DNA of 64,000 bases from Symsagittifera roscoffensis (GCF_963678635.1 NC_087069.1:11059206-11123205); one strand, 5' to 3'; shown: positions 11,071-20,925, counted from the stretch's first letter. Notes: generated from the letters alone by a model not told the origin. A program made the numbers and translations.

Positions 11071-11844
11071 CTATAACTTTAAAACCTCCAGGTCAAAAAT
11101 AAGCAACCCGCTAACATTTGACAACTAAAATAAATACCACTATAATATTACATCCCTCCCCTATCTAATAACGCAAAGATCAACAAAATTTTCCCAACTC
11201 AGACCTCAAAAGCCCTCCAACCAAAAATGGCGAATTAGCCTAAAGTCAAAAAGGACCATAATCATTTGGCCTAAAGTACAAATATTTCAAAAATACCCCA
11301 GATCAGCCAACAAATAAAAATAAAGCAGTGAAGACCTCCCGAACACCATAAAATTAGCCCCCAACACTTTTTCACAAAAATCAACCCACTTGTCAAAAAA
11401 CCAATAAATAATCAAACCACATCTGAATCTCGCCCCACCAAGCAACAAAAAATATTCGACGAACGAATCATTTCTTAAATTCTTTTCTCTCAAACAGCCA
11501 ATATCTTGAAAAACACAATCTCAAATCATTTCATAAAATTTTTCATTTTATTCAAACTTTTGCTCATATTTTTTTTGATACTTTTGAAGCTTTAATAATC
11601 CTTTTAATAATTTTTTGCAATTTATTTTTAATTTTCTACTCCCTATTTGAAATATATCTCTAACTTTCCCAAATCATTGACCACATTCACAGGTACGATA
11701 ATTCAAAGTCTATTCAAATGATACGAACAATTTTTAGTAGAACAGATATTTTTTTACAATTCGTAATTTTCATCACATTTTCATCCTCCCTAATCATGAC
11801 AATGTGCAAATGTGTAAAATAGGCAATAGTCACAAAACTTTTAG
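11071..11844. other. Non-coding stretch where integrase would be expected
   Basis: Nothing resembling RNase H C-terminal, integrase zinc-binding or integrase catalytic motifs is visible on the + strand, and the - strand frame at 11287-11493 is a by-product of base composition. A hydrophobic short frame near 11750-11815 could be the remnant of a membrane segment. The stretch looks like a deletion scar or unrelated filler within the element. Confidence 0.5.
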
Positions 11845-12393
11845 TCCTCTTCATCGAAGAAAATTACAACAAACGTAAATCTTCCCACTAGAAAAAGATC
11901 ACTTGGACACATTTCCGAAATTGCTAACCAACCACCACAATATCAGTCTTCACCGACATCCTCCCAAGAAAACCCAGTCATACCCACAACTACTCAAAAC
12001 CCCCAAACATCCACACGAATTTCTTTCCAAGATAACCCGTACACTTTCGAAGAACGACACGCTTGCTTATCTGAACCATTAGAACCAGTTCAGCGAAAAG
12101 CACCCCTAAGTGAACCAACATATAATTTTTACCCCCCATTACCACAAGATTTAAATAGAATAAGACACATTAGTCAAAATCAAAATACAGTCGAAATAAA
12201 TAGACAAATTATACATCCACGAAGAAATAGAAATTTTCAAACCCCTAGAGTTCATTTTGATATACCCCAATCACCAACACCAACTCCTTCAGAAAATTCA
12301 AGTAGTACATTACCAGAAACTCCCACACTCCTTTCACAACACAGCACCTCAAGTATACCCTCAGATTACCTAGGTTCAACACCGACATCTTAA
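11845..12393 (+). CDS. Pro/Gln/Ser/Thr-rich open frame without ATG, unknown
   Basis: A frame of 182 sense codons lies between a TAG at 11842-11844 and the TAA at 12391-12393. It has no ATG at its start, so it would need splicing, frameshifting or a decayed start. The product is rich in Pro, Gln, Ser, Thr and Asn with clusters such as TPRVHFDIPQSPTPTPS. It resembles the N-terminal part of the frame at 15613 in composition. Lying between pol and the envelope, it may be the N-terminal region of the envelope polyprotein or a separate accessory protein. No family is recognised. Confidence 0.45.
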   Translation, partial: SSSSKKITTNVNLPTRKRSLGHISEIANQPPQYQSSPTSSQENPVIPTTTQNPQTSTRISFQDNPYTFEERHACLSEPLEPVQRKAPLSEPTYNFYPPLPQDLNRIRHISQNQNTVEINRQIIHPRRNRNFQTPRVHFDIPQSPTPTPSENSSSTLPETPTLLSQHSTSSIPSDYLGSTPTS

Positions 12394-13008
12394 CAAATAC
12401 GTGAAAATCCCTTTAACCCCCCAATCCCACCGCACGACTACCATATTGGGCAACACACTCATATACACAAGGTGACCAAACTTGGTAAATGATCCAATAG
12501 ATATCTGCTGATACAACACTATCATAATTACCAGAAACACTATCACTCCCGTCAACACCATCCTTAAGTCAAATCTTACCGACACTTTTCCCTTTAAATT
12601 TTCCAAATAAACTCGACGCTAGATATCGAGAACAATCATCATCAAGGACCCCTTTCCGATTAGATTAGAACACATTCGTAGCACCTCCCCCATTATTTGG
12701 ACAACATCAAGAAAGTAACCGACTCGACAGCTGGGCACTCAATAGAATACAATATAGACAAGATATCCACGAAGATATTCGAGAACACAATATTCAAATA
12801 CTTCAACAAAATAGTCCCCAATTAAAATTTCAAATCACGATCAAACTTAATAATATTGTTCAACACCCCTACCCATTAAATTCACCAAATAAAACAACTC
12901 TTTCACTACCACCACCACTATAAATACGATAGATATACGAAAAACACAATTGGTTACATAATATTTTATAACCCATACTCAGGATTATCATACACATGTT
13001 CATTCTAA
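12394..13008 (+). pseudogene. Broken coding-like region with an open segment at 12669-12923
   Basis: From 12669 to the TAA at 12921-12923 one frame gives 84 codons of Gln/Asn/Ile-rich protein-like sequence (contains GQHQESNRLDSWALNRIQY). It is probably the continuation of the preceding Pro/Gln-rich frame after a shift. The bases before it (12394-12668) and after it (12924-13008) hold only short fragments. Confidence 0.4.
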
Positions 13009-13539
13009 AATAAATTAACATTTCAACACATCTTTTTTCTAATATTTTCCGACCAAAACACAAATCCTTTTCCTTGCACAGAACCCCAGGATTTATTAGT
13101 GACACACTATGATTGTGAAGAAAACGAACAAAAAACACTACACAAATATGCAATAAATCAAGTATCACAATGCGAAACAGAACCACAAGCTATAGAAACT
13201 ACAAAAGTAATAGCAACATTGTACTCAAAAGCCCGAGCAACAACAGTCACAGAATATAAATTTACAGCAACATTTTCCGAAAAGAAAGTACATTGTTCAC
13301 AAGTTTCCAACGGAAATAAGAACCGACTTGATTACGAATCATTTTACCAAAGTAATATAGAACGTCTTTTACATCTAAATCCCGATGATTGTAAAAACGA
13401 ATTACTTAGACTAAATCTAACAATAAATAAAAACACAGACAGTAAACTAGTAAATTTTCAAGTCTTTGCCGATTCTGTACATCAAGCAGAACTTGAACGA
13501 TATCAAGGACATATTAAATTTGACAAAAAATACCCATAA
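13009..13539 (+). pseudogene. Envelope-like glycoprotein, N-terminal part (chuvirus G-like)
   Basis: The frame opens after a TAA at 13006-13008. A short hydrophobic run (HIFFLIFS) could be the end of a signal peptide, followed by a Cys-containing ectodomain beginning LLVTHYDC and then a beta-rich region with KFTATFSEKKVHC. The YDC start and cysteine layout resemble the Chuviridae glycoprotein family, which has been reported in arthropod retroelements. Known biology: these are surface fusion glycoproteins. The frame ends in TAA at 13537-13539, but coding-like sequence in the same register continues, so the stop is probably a disabling change. Confidence 0.65.
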
Positions 13540-14134
13540 AACGGCGCACACGGAAGATTAATTTATGAAATACACGACAAACACTGGATACCACACATTG
13601 AAATAAATGACCCTTCAAACTGTAAAGCAGACACAAAAATAAAGGATATCAGGAAATAATACTTTTTGATTGGAAAATACAACATGAAAAAATACAACTT
13701 ACACGAGATTTAACTGATAACACCATGATCTATCAAGGAATTAGATTACTTTGCAAAAATGATCAAGGTTATTGTGAGCCTACAACAAGGGTCCAAGCAA
13801 CAATTGTTTGGTTTCCCAAAGATACATGCACAATATTTCAAGTAGCAAAAATACACGCTCGAATGATAAAATTTCATGAAAAATATTTTATTGAATCAAT
13901 CTTATACGAACAAGTGAACCCATCTTGTAAACATAGCACTGATTTCAAAAAAATTCATGAGATTTTTGAAATTCATTAAATTAACACGCTTTCAAGTCTA
14001 TCAAGAAACAGAATTTGCATGTAAATATAGCAATCCACTTTATAAAACACAATACTCTGAAATACTTGTCGAATACGAAAAAGGTTTCGACATGACCACT
14101 GGAAAAAAAATTAGACCCTTATGCCACAAATCAT
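13540..14134 (+). pseudogene. Envelope-like glycoprotein, middle part, several breaks
   Basis: Three separate open pieces are visible: 13540 to about 13659 in the same frame as the N-terminal part; about 13683-13979 in another frame; and 13957-14142 in a third. The middle piece has a cysteine pattern (LLCKNDQGYC... IVWFPKDTC) like the conserved central disulphide region of the chuvirus-type glycoproteins. Frame changes at about 13660-13685 and 13950-13980 show decay. Confidence 0.6.
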
Positions 14135-15283
14135 CCTATTAACGAAGGAACATCATACGTCCCAGTTAACTTTTATAAAAGCAAAGGTCAACCTGGTGGA
14201 AAACTAAAAGCATATGACAGTAAAAGCACACGTTTACAAGAACTGTCCCTAATGAATAGCACCTTTTTTGGTAAAATTCATTATGATATCTACTTAGAAA
14301 TGAAATTAGACAATACAAATAGTAGAATTTTCCAACAAATGTCACTTTCTGAATTAAAAACACTTCATCAACTATGCGAATTAGAACGAACACAAATGCT
14401 ATAATCACTCGCACTAGCAGTACTAAAAATACCTTACGCAGGATACTTATTATCAGGAAACAGATCAAATTTTCTTGACTATGAAGGAAACATTTTATGG
14501 TTCTATACTTGCACCAAAAAAGTATCACCATTATATGTTTTTGAAGACAAACGTTGTTATAAAAGAATCCCCATATTCTATAAAAATAAAGTACATTTTG
14601 TCGACACACTTTCAAGACGAACATATTTTTGGGATACCGCAGTCCCATGTGGATCAGAAAATAGCCACAATGTAGTACAATTAAACCCTGATTAAGATAA
14701 ATACTACCTACTTACACCAGACCCTACATTAATGCAACCACTCAAAAAAGTTTCACCCGAAAAAATCAGAGCTATCGCTCGTAACCCAAATATTGATTTA
14801 CAATCAATTGGAATATATTCTAAATCTGATATCCAACATCACCTTAGAACACAACAGTTTCAGGAATTATTAACACAAATGGACACAATACAACGGCAGT
14901 CAATCGACCAGAATGTAAGAAAACTTGCCGAAACCGCAGGATTTGCAGACATTTGTACACAAGACTATAGCGGATATTTTAAAGATATTAAAGACTACAT
15001 ATATTTAAACGGTGGAAAATACAGACCACAAGATATTTCACCTATAAATAATTTCAGTTTTGTCACCTTAAAAAATGAATTTCTAGCTTTTCTAGGATGG
15101 CCCTATTACATCTTAGAAAAATTAACTATCTTATACGCCATGTTTATTTTTATACGATTTCTTTTTTTACTGTTAAAAGGAATCTATAACACATGCGCTA
15201 TACACACACAAGTAAACCGACAAGCAAGTGTAGCACTTATACTATTTGCAGGATTTTTTTGGAATTTTTTGATTATCAATTAA
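14135..15283 (+). pseudogene. Envelope-like glycoprotein, C-terminal half with membrane anchor; two in-frame stops
   Basis: A single register runs from 14135 to the TAA at 15281-15283, broken by TAA at 14402-14404 and 14693-14695. It contains the most recognisable blocks: LCELERTQML, then FYTCTKKVSP, then DKRCYKRIPIFY, then FWDTAVPC, which in order and spacing match the conserved C-terminal half of chuvirus-like glycoproteins. The last 60 residues include a long hydrophobic segment (LTILYAMFIFIRFLFLLL) and a second one near the end (ASVALILFAGFFWNFLIIN). This predicts a membrane anchor near the C terminus. The identification rests on motif recall, not on a search. Confidence 0.72.
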
Positions 15284-15311
15284 CAAAATACTTCTAGATG
15301 CACAAATATAA

Positions 15312-15449
15312 GAATCTATTACAAAAATAACCACAAGACAAAACACATACGACGAAGAACATAATAATATAGAAATAACACCTACCGCACCACAGTTACC
15401 ACCCTTACCACAACACCATCCATTATCATTAGTTCCCCGTAATTTCTGA
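15312..15449 (+). pseudogene. Possible envelope cytoplasmic-tail frame with PTAP motif
   Basis: Just after the envelope stop, a frame in another register is open from 15312 to the TGA at 15447-15449. It gives a polar, Pro-rich tail containing PTAPQLPPLP (PTAP at 15381-15392). PTAP is a known TSG101-binding late-budding motif in retroviruses; a chance match is quite possible in Pro-rich sequence. Confidence 0.35.
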
Positions 15450-15612
15450 AACCTAGCAATCACAAATAATCCAAATTCTAGACCAAATCACAAAGTCTCA
15501 TCCAACACATAATGACACATCATTCACAAAATGATAATACATATGAACAAATTATAGAACAACCTCACACCACCACTTTTCAATCTCAAAATAATCATTT
15601 TTTTAGCCCACG

Positions 15613-16800
15613 ATGAGCCGACAACTTGGATCCCTCCATCGCTCAAATTCCCACCCAGCCAACCTCCAAACTCCTATCCCATTAATCCCACTTTTTGCTT
15701 TCCCACCACCCGATTTTCCAATTATTAATATACCATCAAGCACGAATTCTGATACTAACTCAGATGTTTCGGTTTGTCATACTATCTCACAATTTAATAA
15801 CGCTAATGTAGAAACCCCCGACGAATTTGCAGACTCCGAACCATCTCCCTCTACCCATACCCAAACCAACTCCTCAGTTTTTTCAAAGCCTCCTTTTCAA
15901 CCACTACCATCCGTTTCCATTCCTTCTTATGCTACCCAGGTAACACCAACCTATTCTCCACTTCATTTCGACAGATCATATAATAATTCCCCAGACACCC
16001 TACAAATCTCCGAAGAACTTGATAAATTTATTACTTTACAACAACAATTAATACGCCCTAACACCCTTACAATACATCAACTATCATCCACAATAACATC
16101 CTCAAATCCACCTACCCCCTCACCCTCCTCAGCTTACACTCCATCATTAGCACAATCATGCATATCCACTGAAACACCTACCAGTACTAACCGAACTTAT
16201 CGCACTTTTAAACGAAAATTTCCAAATCACCCATTCCCAACCAAACCCGGAACAGCCCGCGAATATATCAATCACCCGGAACACACAAACACGAAAAAGT
16301 TTCTCGAAATCACATTACCCTCATTTCCGCAATATACATTAAATACACCTACCATTGCTAACGATACACGCAATTTTGTTGATGAGCACGTTCTAATGCC
16401 AACACTCCACTGGACAGCTTATTATCATTATACTAACTCCCTCTGCCTACCATTAGCTAATACTACTGAAAATATCGAGAAAAATAAAAACATGTTTCTC
16501 ACCACAACACTAACACCTCGAAAATTTACTTACGTTGGATATAAAAAATTATTAAAAATATTCACCGCACCCCGAGCTAACGATTTTGCAATTGATTACT
16601 ACGATCATAATATCATCCGCCCTAATCAAGATCAATTTTTAGATGAATACCGCTTCACAATTCCGCAACTAACAGAAACATTTTTCATTAAAACATCATA
16701 CGTATTTACACTCAATATTTTTGACAGAAAGCAGGGTCATTTTATTTTCGAATCACTTGTTGATATTCAATCATATGAAAGCTTCTATGATAAATTTTAG
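15613..16800 (+). CDS. 395-codon open frame downstream of the envelope, unknown function
   Basis: This ATG-started frame is uninterrupted, unlike neighbouring gag, pol and env. Residues 1 to about 200 are Pro/Ser/Thr-rich and probably disordered. Residues about 205-395 look like a folded domain with aromatic residues and regular hydrophobics (for example HWTAYYHYTNSLCLPLANTT). No signal peptide, zinc motif or known family is recognised. It sits between the envelope and the 3' LTR, a place often used by retroviral accessory genes made from spliced RNA. It ends at TAG (16798-16800), but the same register stays open for a further 67 codons, so this stop may itself be a break. Confidence 0.6.
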   Translation: MSRQLGSLHRSNSHPANLQTPIPLIPLFAFPPPDFPIINIPSSTNSDTNSDVSVCHTISQFNNANVETPDEFADSEPSPSTHTQTNSSVFSKPPFQPLPSVSIPSYATQVTPTYSPLHFDRSYNNSPDTLQISEELDKFITLQQQLIRPNTLTIHQLSSTITSSNPPTPSPSSAYTPSLAQSCISTETPTSTNRTYRTFKRKFPNHPFPTKPGTAREYINHPEHTNTKKFLEITLPSFPQYTLNTPTIANDTRNFVDEHVLMPTLHWTAYYHYTNSLCLPLANTTENIEKNKNMFLTTTLTPRKFTYVGYKKLLKIFTAPRANDFAIDYYDHNIIRPNQDQFLDEYRFTIPQLTETFFIKTSYVFTLNIFDRKQGHFIFESLVDIQSYESFYDKF

Positions 16801-17285
16801 TTATTTTCACTAACCTTTTACTTTCTTTCACCACAGGAACGCGATTTGCACTGTTACCCCGATATTATGTTACGCACTAAACAAACGCACACATATACAT
16901 ATTATCGTTTTATACAAAATCTTTTTGATTTTCACACTCCATCAAGACAACCTCACCATCGTTTTCAGTTTCTTAACTCAAAATACACGTCACCATTTTT
17001 CTAAATTCTACATTTTGCATTAAAGATACTAACCTACACGGCATCCTCCGCAACTATGACCCAGTTATCCAAATGTACATATTCTGTACCATCACAAAGA
17101 CCTTCAATGCTGAAGAATCAAGATCCTTCCTTATCCCGCATGAATTTATCACACCTTTTGAAATACCCATACTGGAATTCATTCACAATACTAAATACAA
17201 CCATAAAATATATAACCTCATCCAAAACACACCTTACGAGTTCGCAGTAGGCACAGAAGAACTAAACACCATCAAGGCACTTTAA
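16801..17285 (+). pseudogene. Continuation of the 15613 frame after a TAG and a frameshift
   Basis: In the register of the upstream frame, 16801-17001 is open to TAA at 17002-17004 and reads as plausible protein (QERDLHCYPDIMLRTKQ). A neighbouring register then carries a protein-like segment to TAA at 17283-17285 (ATG at 17073; contains FIHNTKYNHKIYNLIQN). The bases 16801-16836 also look like a 3' splice site (pyrimidine-rich, then ACAG/G), so a spliced exon is an alternative to readthrough or mutation. Confidence 0.45.
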
Positions 17286-19000
17286 TTGCTTTGGCCACTG
17301 CTACAAACTAAAAACATCCTACGCATACTAGCCAAGTTACTAACAACATCAGACATGATTCACGACATCTTCACCAACGGCTTTTTCCCATAAGACTAAG
17401 ATAACTATAAATTAAAATACTTTTAACTAATAAATTCAATTGTGTACTAACCATTTTCTATCAATGTTTGATTTATTCTTTTAGTCTTCACACCACAATC
17501 ATTTACAAAACAGAAAAAGACAAATAAAAATACGAACTTGTTATATTATATTCAAACTCCTTAATCTTTAGCACTAAATAATGTAGTAAAATTCATACCC
17601 ATTGTAGTAATTTCATTTATAAATTATTTCCCCACGATGCAGTAAAATTAAATACGATGAAAATTTATAATTTTAAACTTCCCCAAATCGCAGTAAAATT
17701 CAGATTCTATGCAATAAATTGATAAAATGAGAAAACAGTACTAACCTTTTCAATATTTTTATTCATTCTCACAAGAATTCTATCCAAACTCACACAGCTC
17801 GCCCACGAAGAGTGTTTAAATAATGATCTTAAGTTTCAAACTTTCACTATCAACAACTCTAACACACGATAACAAGTTTCAAACTTTCCTTAAATCCGGT
17901 TGGAAAGGAATTATATACTAAATCAAACTAACCAACGCAGCTTACTAAACACCACAAGTAACAGCATGACTAAGAAAAGAAAACCAACGGTACCCAAACC
18001 GGATTAACCCAGTTTAAAACTGGATAATTTATTCTTTTGAAGACTATTATAAAGTCTAAGAAAGAAATAATAAAACACAAAAAAGTCGCAAGACAAACCC
18101 AAACCAAAATTAAATCGATTTTTGAAAAAAAGACACAACCAAAATAACATAAGAAAGACCATAAGACCAGAAAAAACCAACATAAAACGTTGTCACATAA
18201 CAGGACCTCTCAAAGAAATAGCATCGAATCATACTCCTACTCCTGGCCTAACCCGCCAGAGAAGGTTGTCCTGGGCATGCTTATAGCCGGCCTAACCCAC
18301 CGCGCTACCTACACTCTTTGTGACCACACTTCAATTTTTAATAAGAGGTACTCAAGGGTGAGTAACTCGTCAAAATAACGGAACTAAAACAAATTGCTTT
18401 TGTGAAAACGACTAACTAAGTTCATGATTAAAAAACCAAACTAACATCAGTTTAAAAAATGTAAATCATACTTTGCAGTATATAGATCATACACAACAAC
18501 AAAGACGAACATCCAAAGACTAGACGATCCCATCACACTCGAAGAAAAGAGTGGCTAAACACAACCGACATGCCGTCCACAATCACGACTCAAAGGATTT
18601 AGAGTACGACTTGACTTCGCAGAAAAGGACTTCATTGAACTAGACCAATGACCACCTCGATGCTCAAGTATACATACAGATCCGAGTTACAAGGCATCCC
18701 TTCGAAACACGATCTTCACGCCATTCCCAAACGAGGCTGCACACAAACAGTTCTCTACTAATACAGAAAAACCTGACATAGCAAACCATTTTGAAATCGG
18801 ATTGATTTCATTGGGGATCACAGTCGTTGTCGAATGACGTAATAACAACTTCCTATCCCTGATTCCAGCTCCTGGAACGTTCTTCTTCAAGAGGAACCGG
18901 ATAAGAAAATGATGTTCGCCAAATACCAATGTTCATCATCCATCCTTCAAATTGCAGAGAAGAAAGATAGTTCTAAAAAACTCTGTAAACCCCGGATGGG
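17286..19000. other. Long 3' non-coding region of the 16.1-kb element
   Basis: No long frame is credible here. GCAGTAAAATT-like words recur at 17585-17720. The bases just before the 3' LTR (CCCCGGATGGG) are a weak purine tract at best, so the polypurine tract is not clear. Segments near 18190-18380 and 18530-18930 are richer in C+G than the rest and may derive from other inserted sequence. Confidence 0.4.
18221..18307 (-). repeat. Possible tRNA-like (SINE head) sequence
   Basis: On the - strand, TAGCGCGGTGG (18297-18307) resembles an RNA polymerase III A box, and about 70 bases further GATTCGATGC (18221-18230) resembles a B box. The stretch between is locally GC-rich against an A-rich background. 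There is no visible clover-leaf and the spacing is longer than in most tRNAs. I hold this as a weak suggestion. Confidence 0.2.
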
Positions 19001-19409
19001 TGGAACCTGATCTAAACTACATTTTATTATTGGATAAATTAGATATTTTACCACTGTAAAATATTTAATATTAACCAATCATAATCCATCCAACTAACAA
19101 CCCACTTATTTGTAAGTGCTGAAATTACTTGTAATTTCAGCACCAGAGAGATTTGAATTTAACTTAGAAATTAGTTACCTCTCCAAGAGAACTTCAGTAG
19201 TCGCAATAAGCCAGTATACTCTAGATCTATCGAGCCTAGCAGAGACTAGTTAAAACCCTGAGACTAGTAGATATAAGAGTAAGATTAGGATCGGTATTAG
19301 ACTAAGAAGTTGCACGAATCTATCCGGCCGTAAATTAAGATAGCGTGACGAGCAGACGATGTACCCTATCCGAAATTACTCTATGAGTTAACCTCAAGGA
19401 CCTAACTCA
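19001..19409 (+). repeat. 3' LTR of the 16.1-kb element
   Basis: It starts TGGAACCTGATC and ends CTAACTCA, matching 3345-3752 along its whole length with a few substitutions and small indels (such as ACATTTTATTATTGG against ACAATTTAATATTGG). The CATT at 19410-19413 repeats the four bases before the 5' LTR. Confidence 0.93.
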
Positions 19410-19413
19410 CATT

Positions 19414-20005
19414 GTACCAAACTTCTTTTATTGTAATTTTACCCAGATTTTACCTGTTTTACATCTTTTAACCTGAAATTTAACCTGAACTAATTTGGGT
19501 TTCGGGCGACCAAATTTGCACAGTTTATGGGTGACCAAATTATAATATATTCCATTTTAGTGAGCTGTCAATCGAACTGGGTTACTTTGCAGAATTCAAT
19601 GATCAGGTATAGTGTTTTTAATTAACGAAAAAAAAACAAATGGTTTTAACTGATTTAATGTTTCTGTTCAATTTTTAGGTGTTAAATTTGTTTCTGTTTA
19701 CCAAAATCCGATTTTTTATCCTTCATCCTTAATCAGTTTTTCCATCCAGAAACTCCGTCGTATCAAAATGCAAAAAAAAACAAATTTTTAAAACTTATTC
19801 CTCGAAGCAAGATAAAAAAAATTAGAAAATAAGTGCAATTTGGTTGCGCGAAAAAAAAACTATTTGGATCGGCAGAAAGTTATCATTTGTCAACCTAATG
19901 AAAAATGAACTCACAAAAAAGCAATATATTTTCGTTCTGGTCCACAAAATTTGAAAACGAATGCGCTTTCACTGCTGGAGCAAAAACCCCAATAATCTGA
20001 CGTGA
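19414..20005. other. Flanking DNA upstream of the RING gene
   Basis: No coding frame or repeat copy is recognised. Around 19645-19680 there is a pyrimidine-rich stretch ending TTTTTAG that could act as a 3' splice site for an upstream non-coding exon of the gene at 20195, but no donor or exon was identified. Confidence 0.35.
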
Positions 20006-20194
20006 TTATTTTACACTTTAAAATCAACCAATTTGGCCCCTAGTAATTTGAGTTTTGTTAAGAACAAGATTGGTTTGAGAATATGGAGGTGGACGAGCTC
20101 GATCGCTATTTCTCTATCGCAGCTATTGCTAGTACGAATTCCCGACGAATTGATACGAAGGAACCTCAGTTACCTCGGAACGCATCCTACAACT

Positions 20195-20884
20195 ATGTCA
20201 GTCTCGGTGATGCTTCTGTTGTACGCTTTTCTTAACATGGTTTTGATGGCAATCATACGACCGCTTTGGATTTTTCGCAAACCATCAATATTTTTTTTCG
20301 ACAAAATTCTGCCGTGGTCGACTACGCATCTAATTTGTTGTCCAAAATGCATAAAAGAGCGAGTTGAATCAGGAAACTCAGCCCAAACACCAAGAGAAGA
20401 TCAAGTTCAGCCAGCCGAGAACAGCCATAGAAGTTCAGTCCAAAATTCAGCCCAAACTCCCAGAAAATCCCAAGCTCAACGGACCGGGGGCAACCAGCGA
20501 AATCCAGAAATCTTGTCTCCAGAAACATTTCAAGCTGACAGACAGAATTCAGAAGCGACTGAGGCCTTTCAAGCCATCATTTTGAGGAGTTTGGCTGGTG
20601 CTTCTGGGAGTCAGAACCGGAGAGCGAATCCTGCAACTGATTTTCAAGGAATTCGAAGCTCTAAAACAGCGAAAACTCCCAGCGCACCCTCAACTGAGCT
20701 CTCAAACATTGGTGGTGACTCGAATGAATGTTCGATATGTAATGAACGTCCCAGAGATGCTGTCATTTTGAACTGTGGACATTCTTTGTGCCAGGTATGT
20801 GGCCAAGAGCTTCGAAGAACAGGAGCGACATGTCCATGGGACCGAAGACCGATTGTGAATATCATTCCAGTCTACAACTCCTAA
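20195..20884 (+). CDS. Membrane-anchored RING-finger protein (C3HC3D type), putative E3 ubiquitin ligase
   Basis: From the first in-frame ATG the product is 229 residues. Residues about 3-24 are strongly hydrophobic (VMLLLYAFLNMVLMAIIRPL), likely a membrane anchor; residues 55-175 are polar and low-complexity. Residues 179-216 form a RING: CSIC, then CGHSLC, then C, then CPWD, spaced C-x2-C-x11-C-x1-H-x2-C-x2-C-x10-C-x2-D, with Asp in the last zinc-ligand place. RING proteins of this form usually recruit E2 enzymes for ubiquitin transfer. The register is open upstream from 20006, adding a second hydrophobic stretch but no ATG, so the true start may lie in an upstream exon. The gene appears intact and intronless here. 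Confidence 0.75.
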   Translation: MSVSVMLLLYAFLNMVLMAIIRPLWIFRKPSIFFFDKILPWSTTHLICCPKCIKERVESGNSAQTPREDQVQPAENSHRSSVQNSAQTPRKSQAQRTGGNQRNPEILSPETFQADRQNSEATEAFQAIILRSLAGASGSQNRRANPATDFQGIRSSKTAKTPSAPSTELSNIGGDSNECSICNERPRDAVILNCGHSLCQVCGQELRRTGATCPWDRRPIVNIIPVYNS

Positions 20885-20925
20885 TTTTTAAAGACTCATA
20901 AATGCGACCAGTCGTTCTGATAACC

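Larger units (their letters stand above)
3345..19409 (+). mobile_element. 16.1-kb Ty3/gypsy-type LTR retroelement with chuvirus-like envelope
   Basis: Direct LTRs of 408 and 409 bp (TG...CA ends) bound the element, and the 4-bp sequence CATT flanks both sides (3341-3344 and 19410-19413), showing integrase-type insertion. Internal order: primer site, about 2 kb leader with coding-like frames, Gag, aspartic protease, reverse transcriptase, start of RNase H, Pro/Gln-rich frames, an envelope-like glycoprotein and a further long frame. The RT with YLDD is of Ty3/gypsy type. The plus strand is strongly depleted in G. Most frames have stops or shifts and no integrase was found, so this copy looks inactive. 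At 16 kb it is about twice the usual size of a gypsy element. Confidence 0.93.

Noticed and set aside
14166-14648. 160-codon minus-strand frame
   Set aside because: It is antisense to the envelope frame and its hydrophobic composition follows from the G-poor coding strand opposite.
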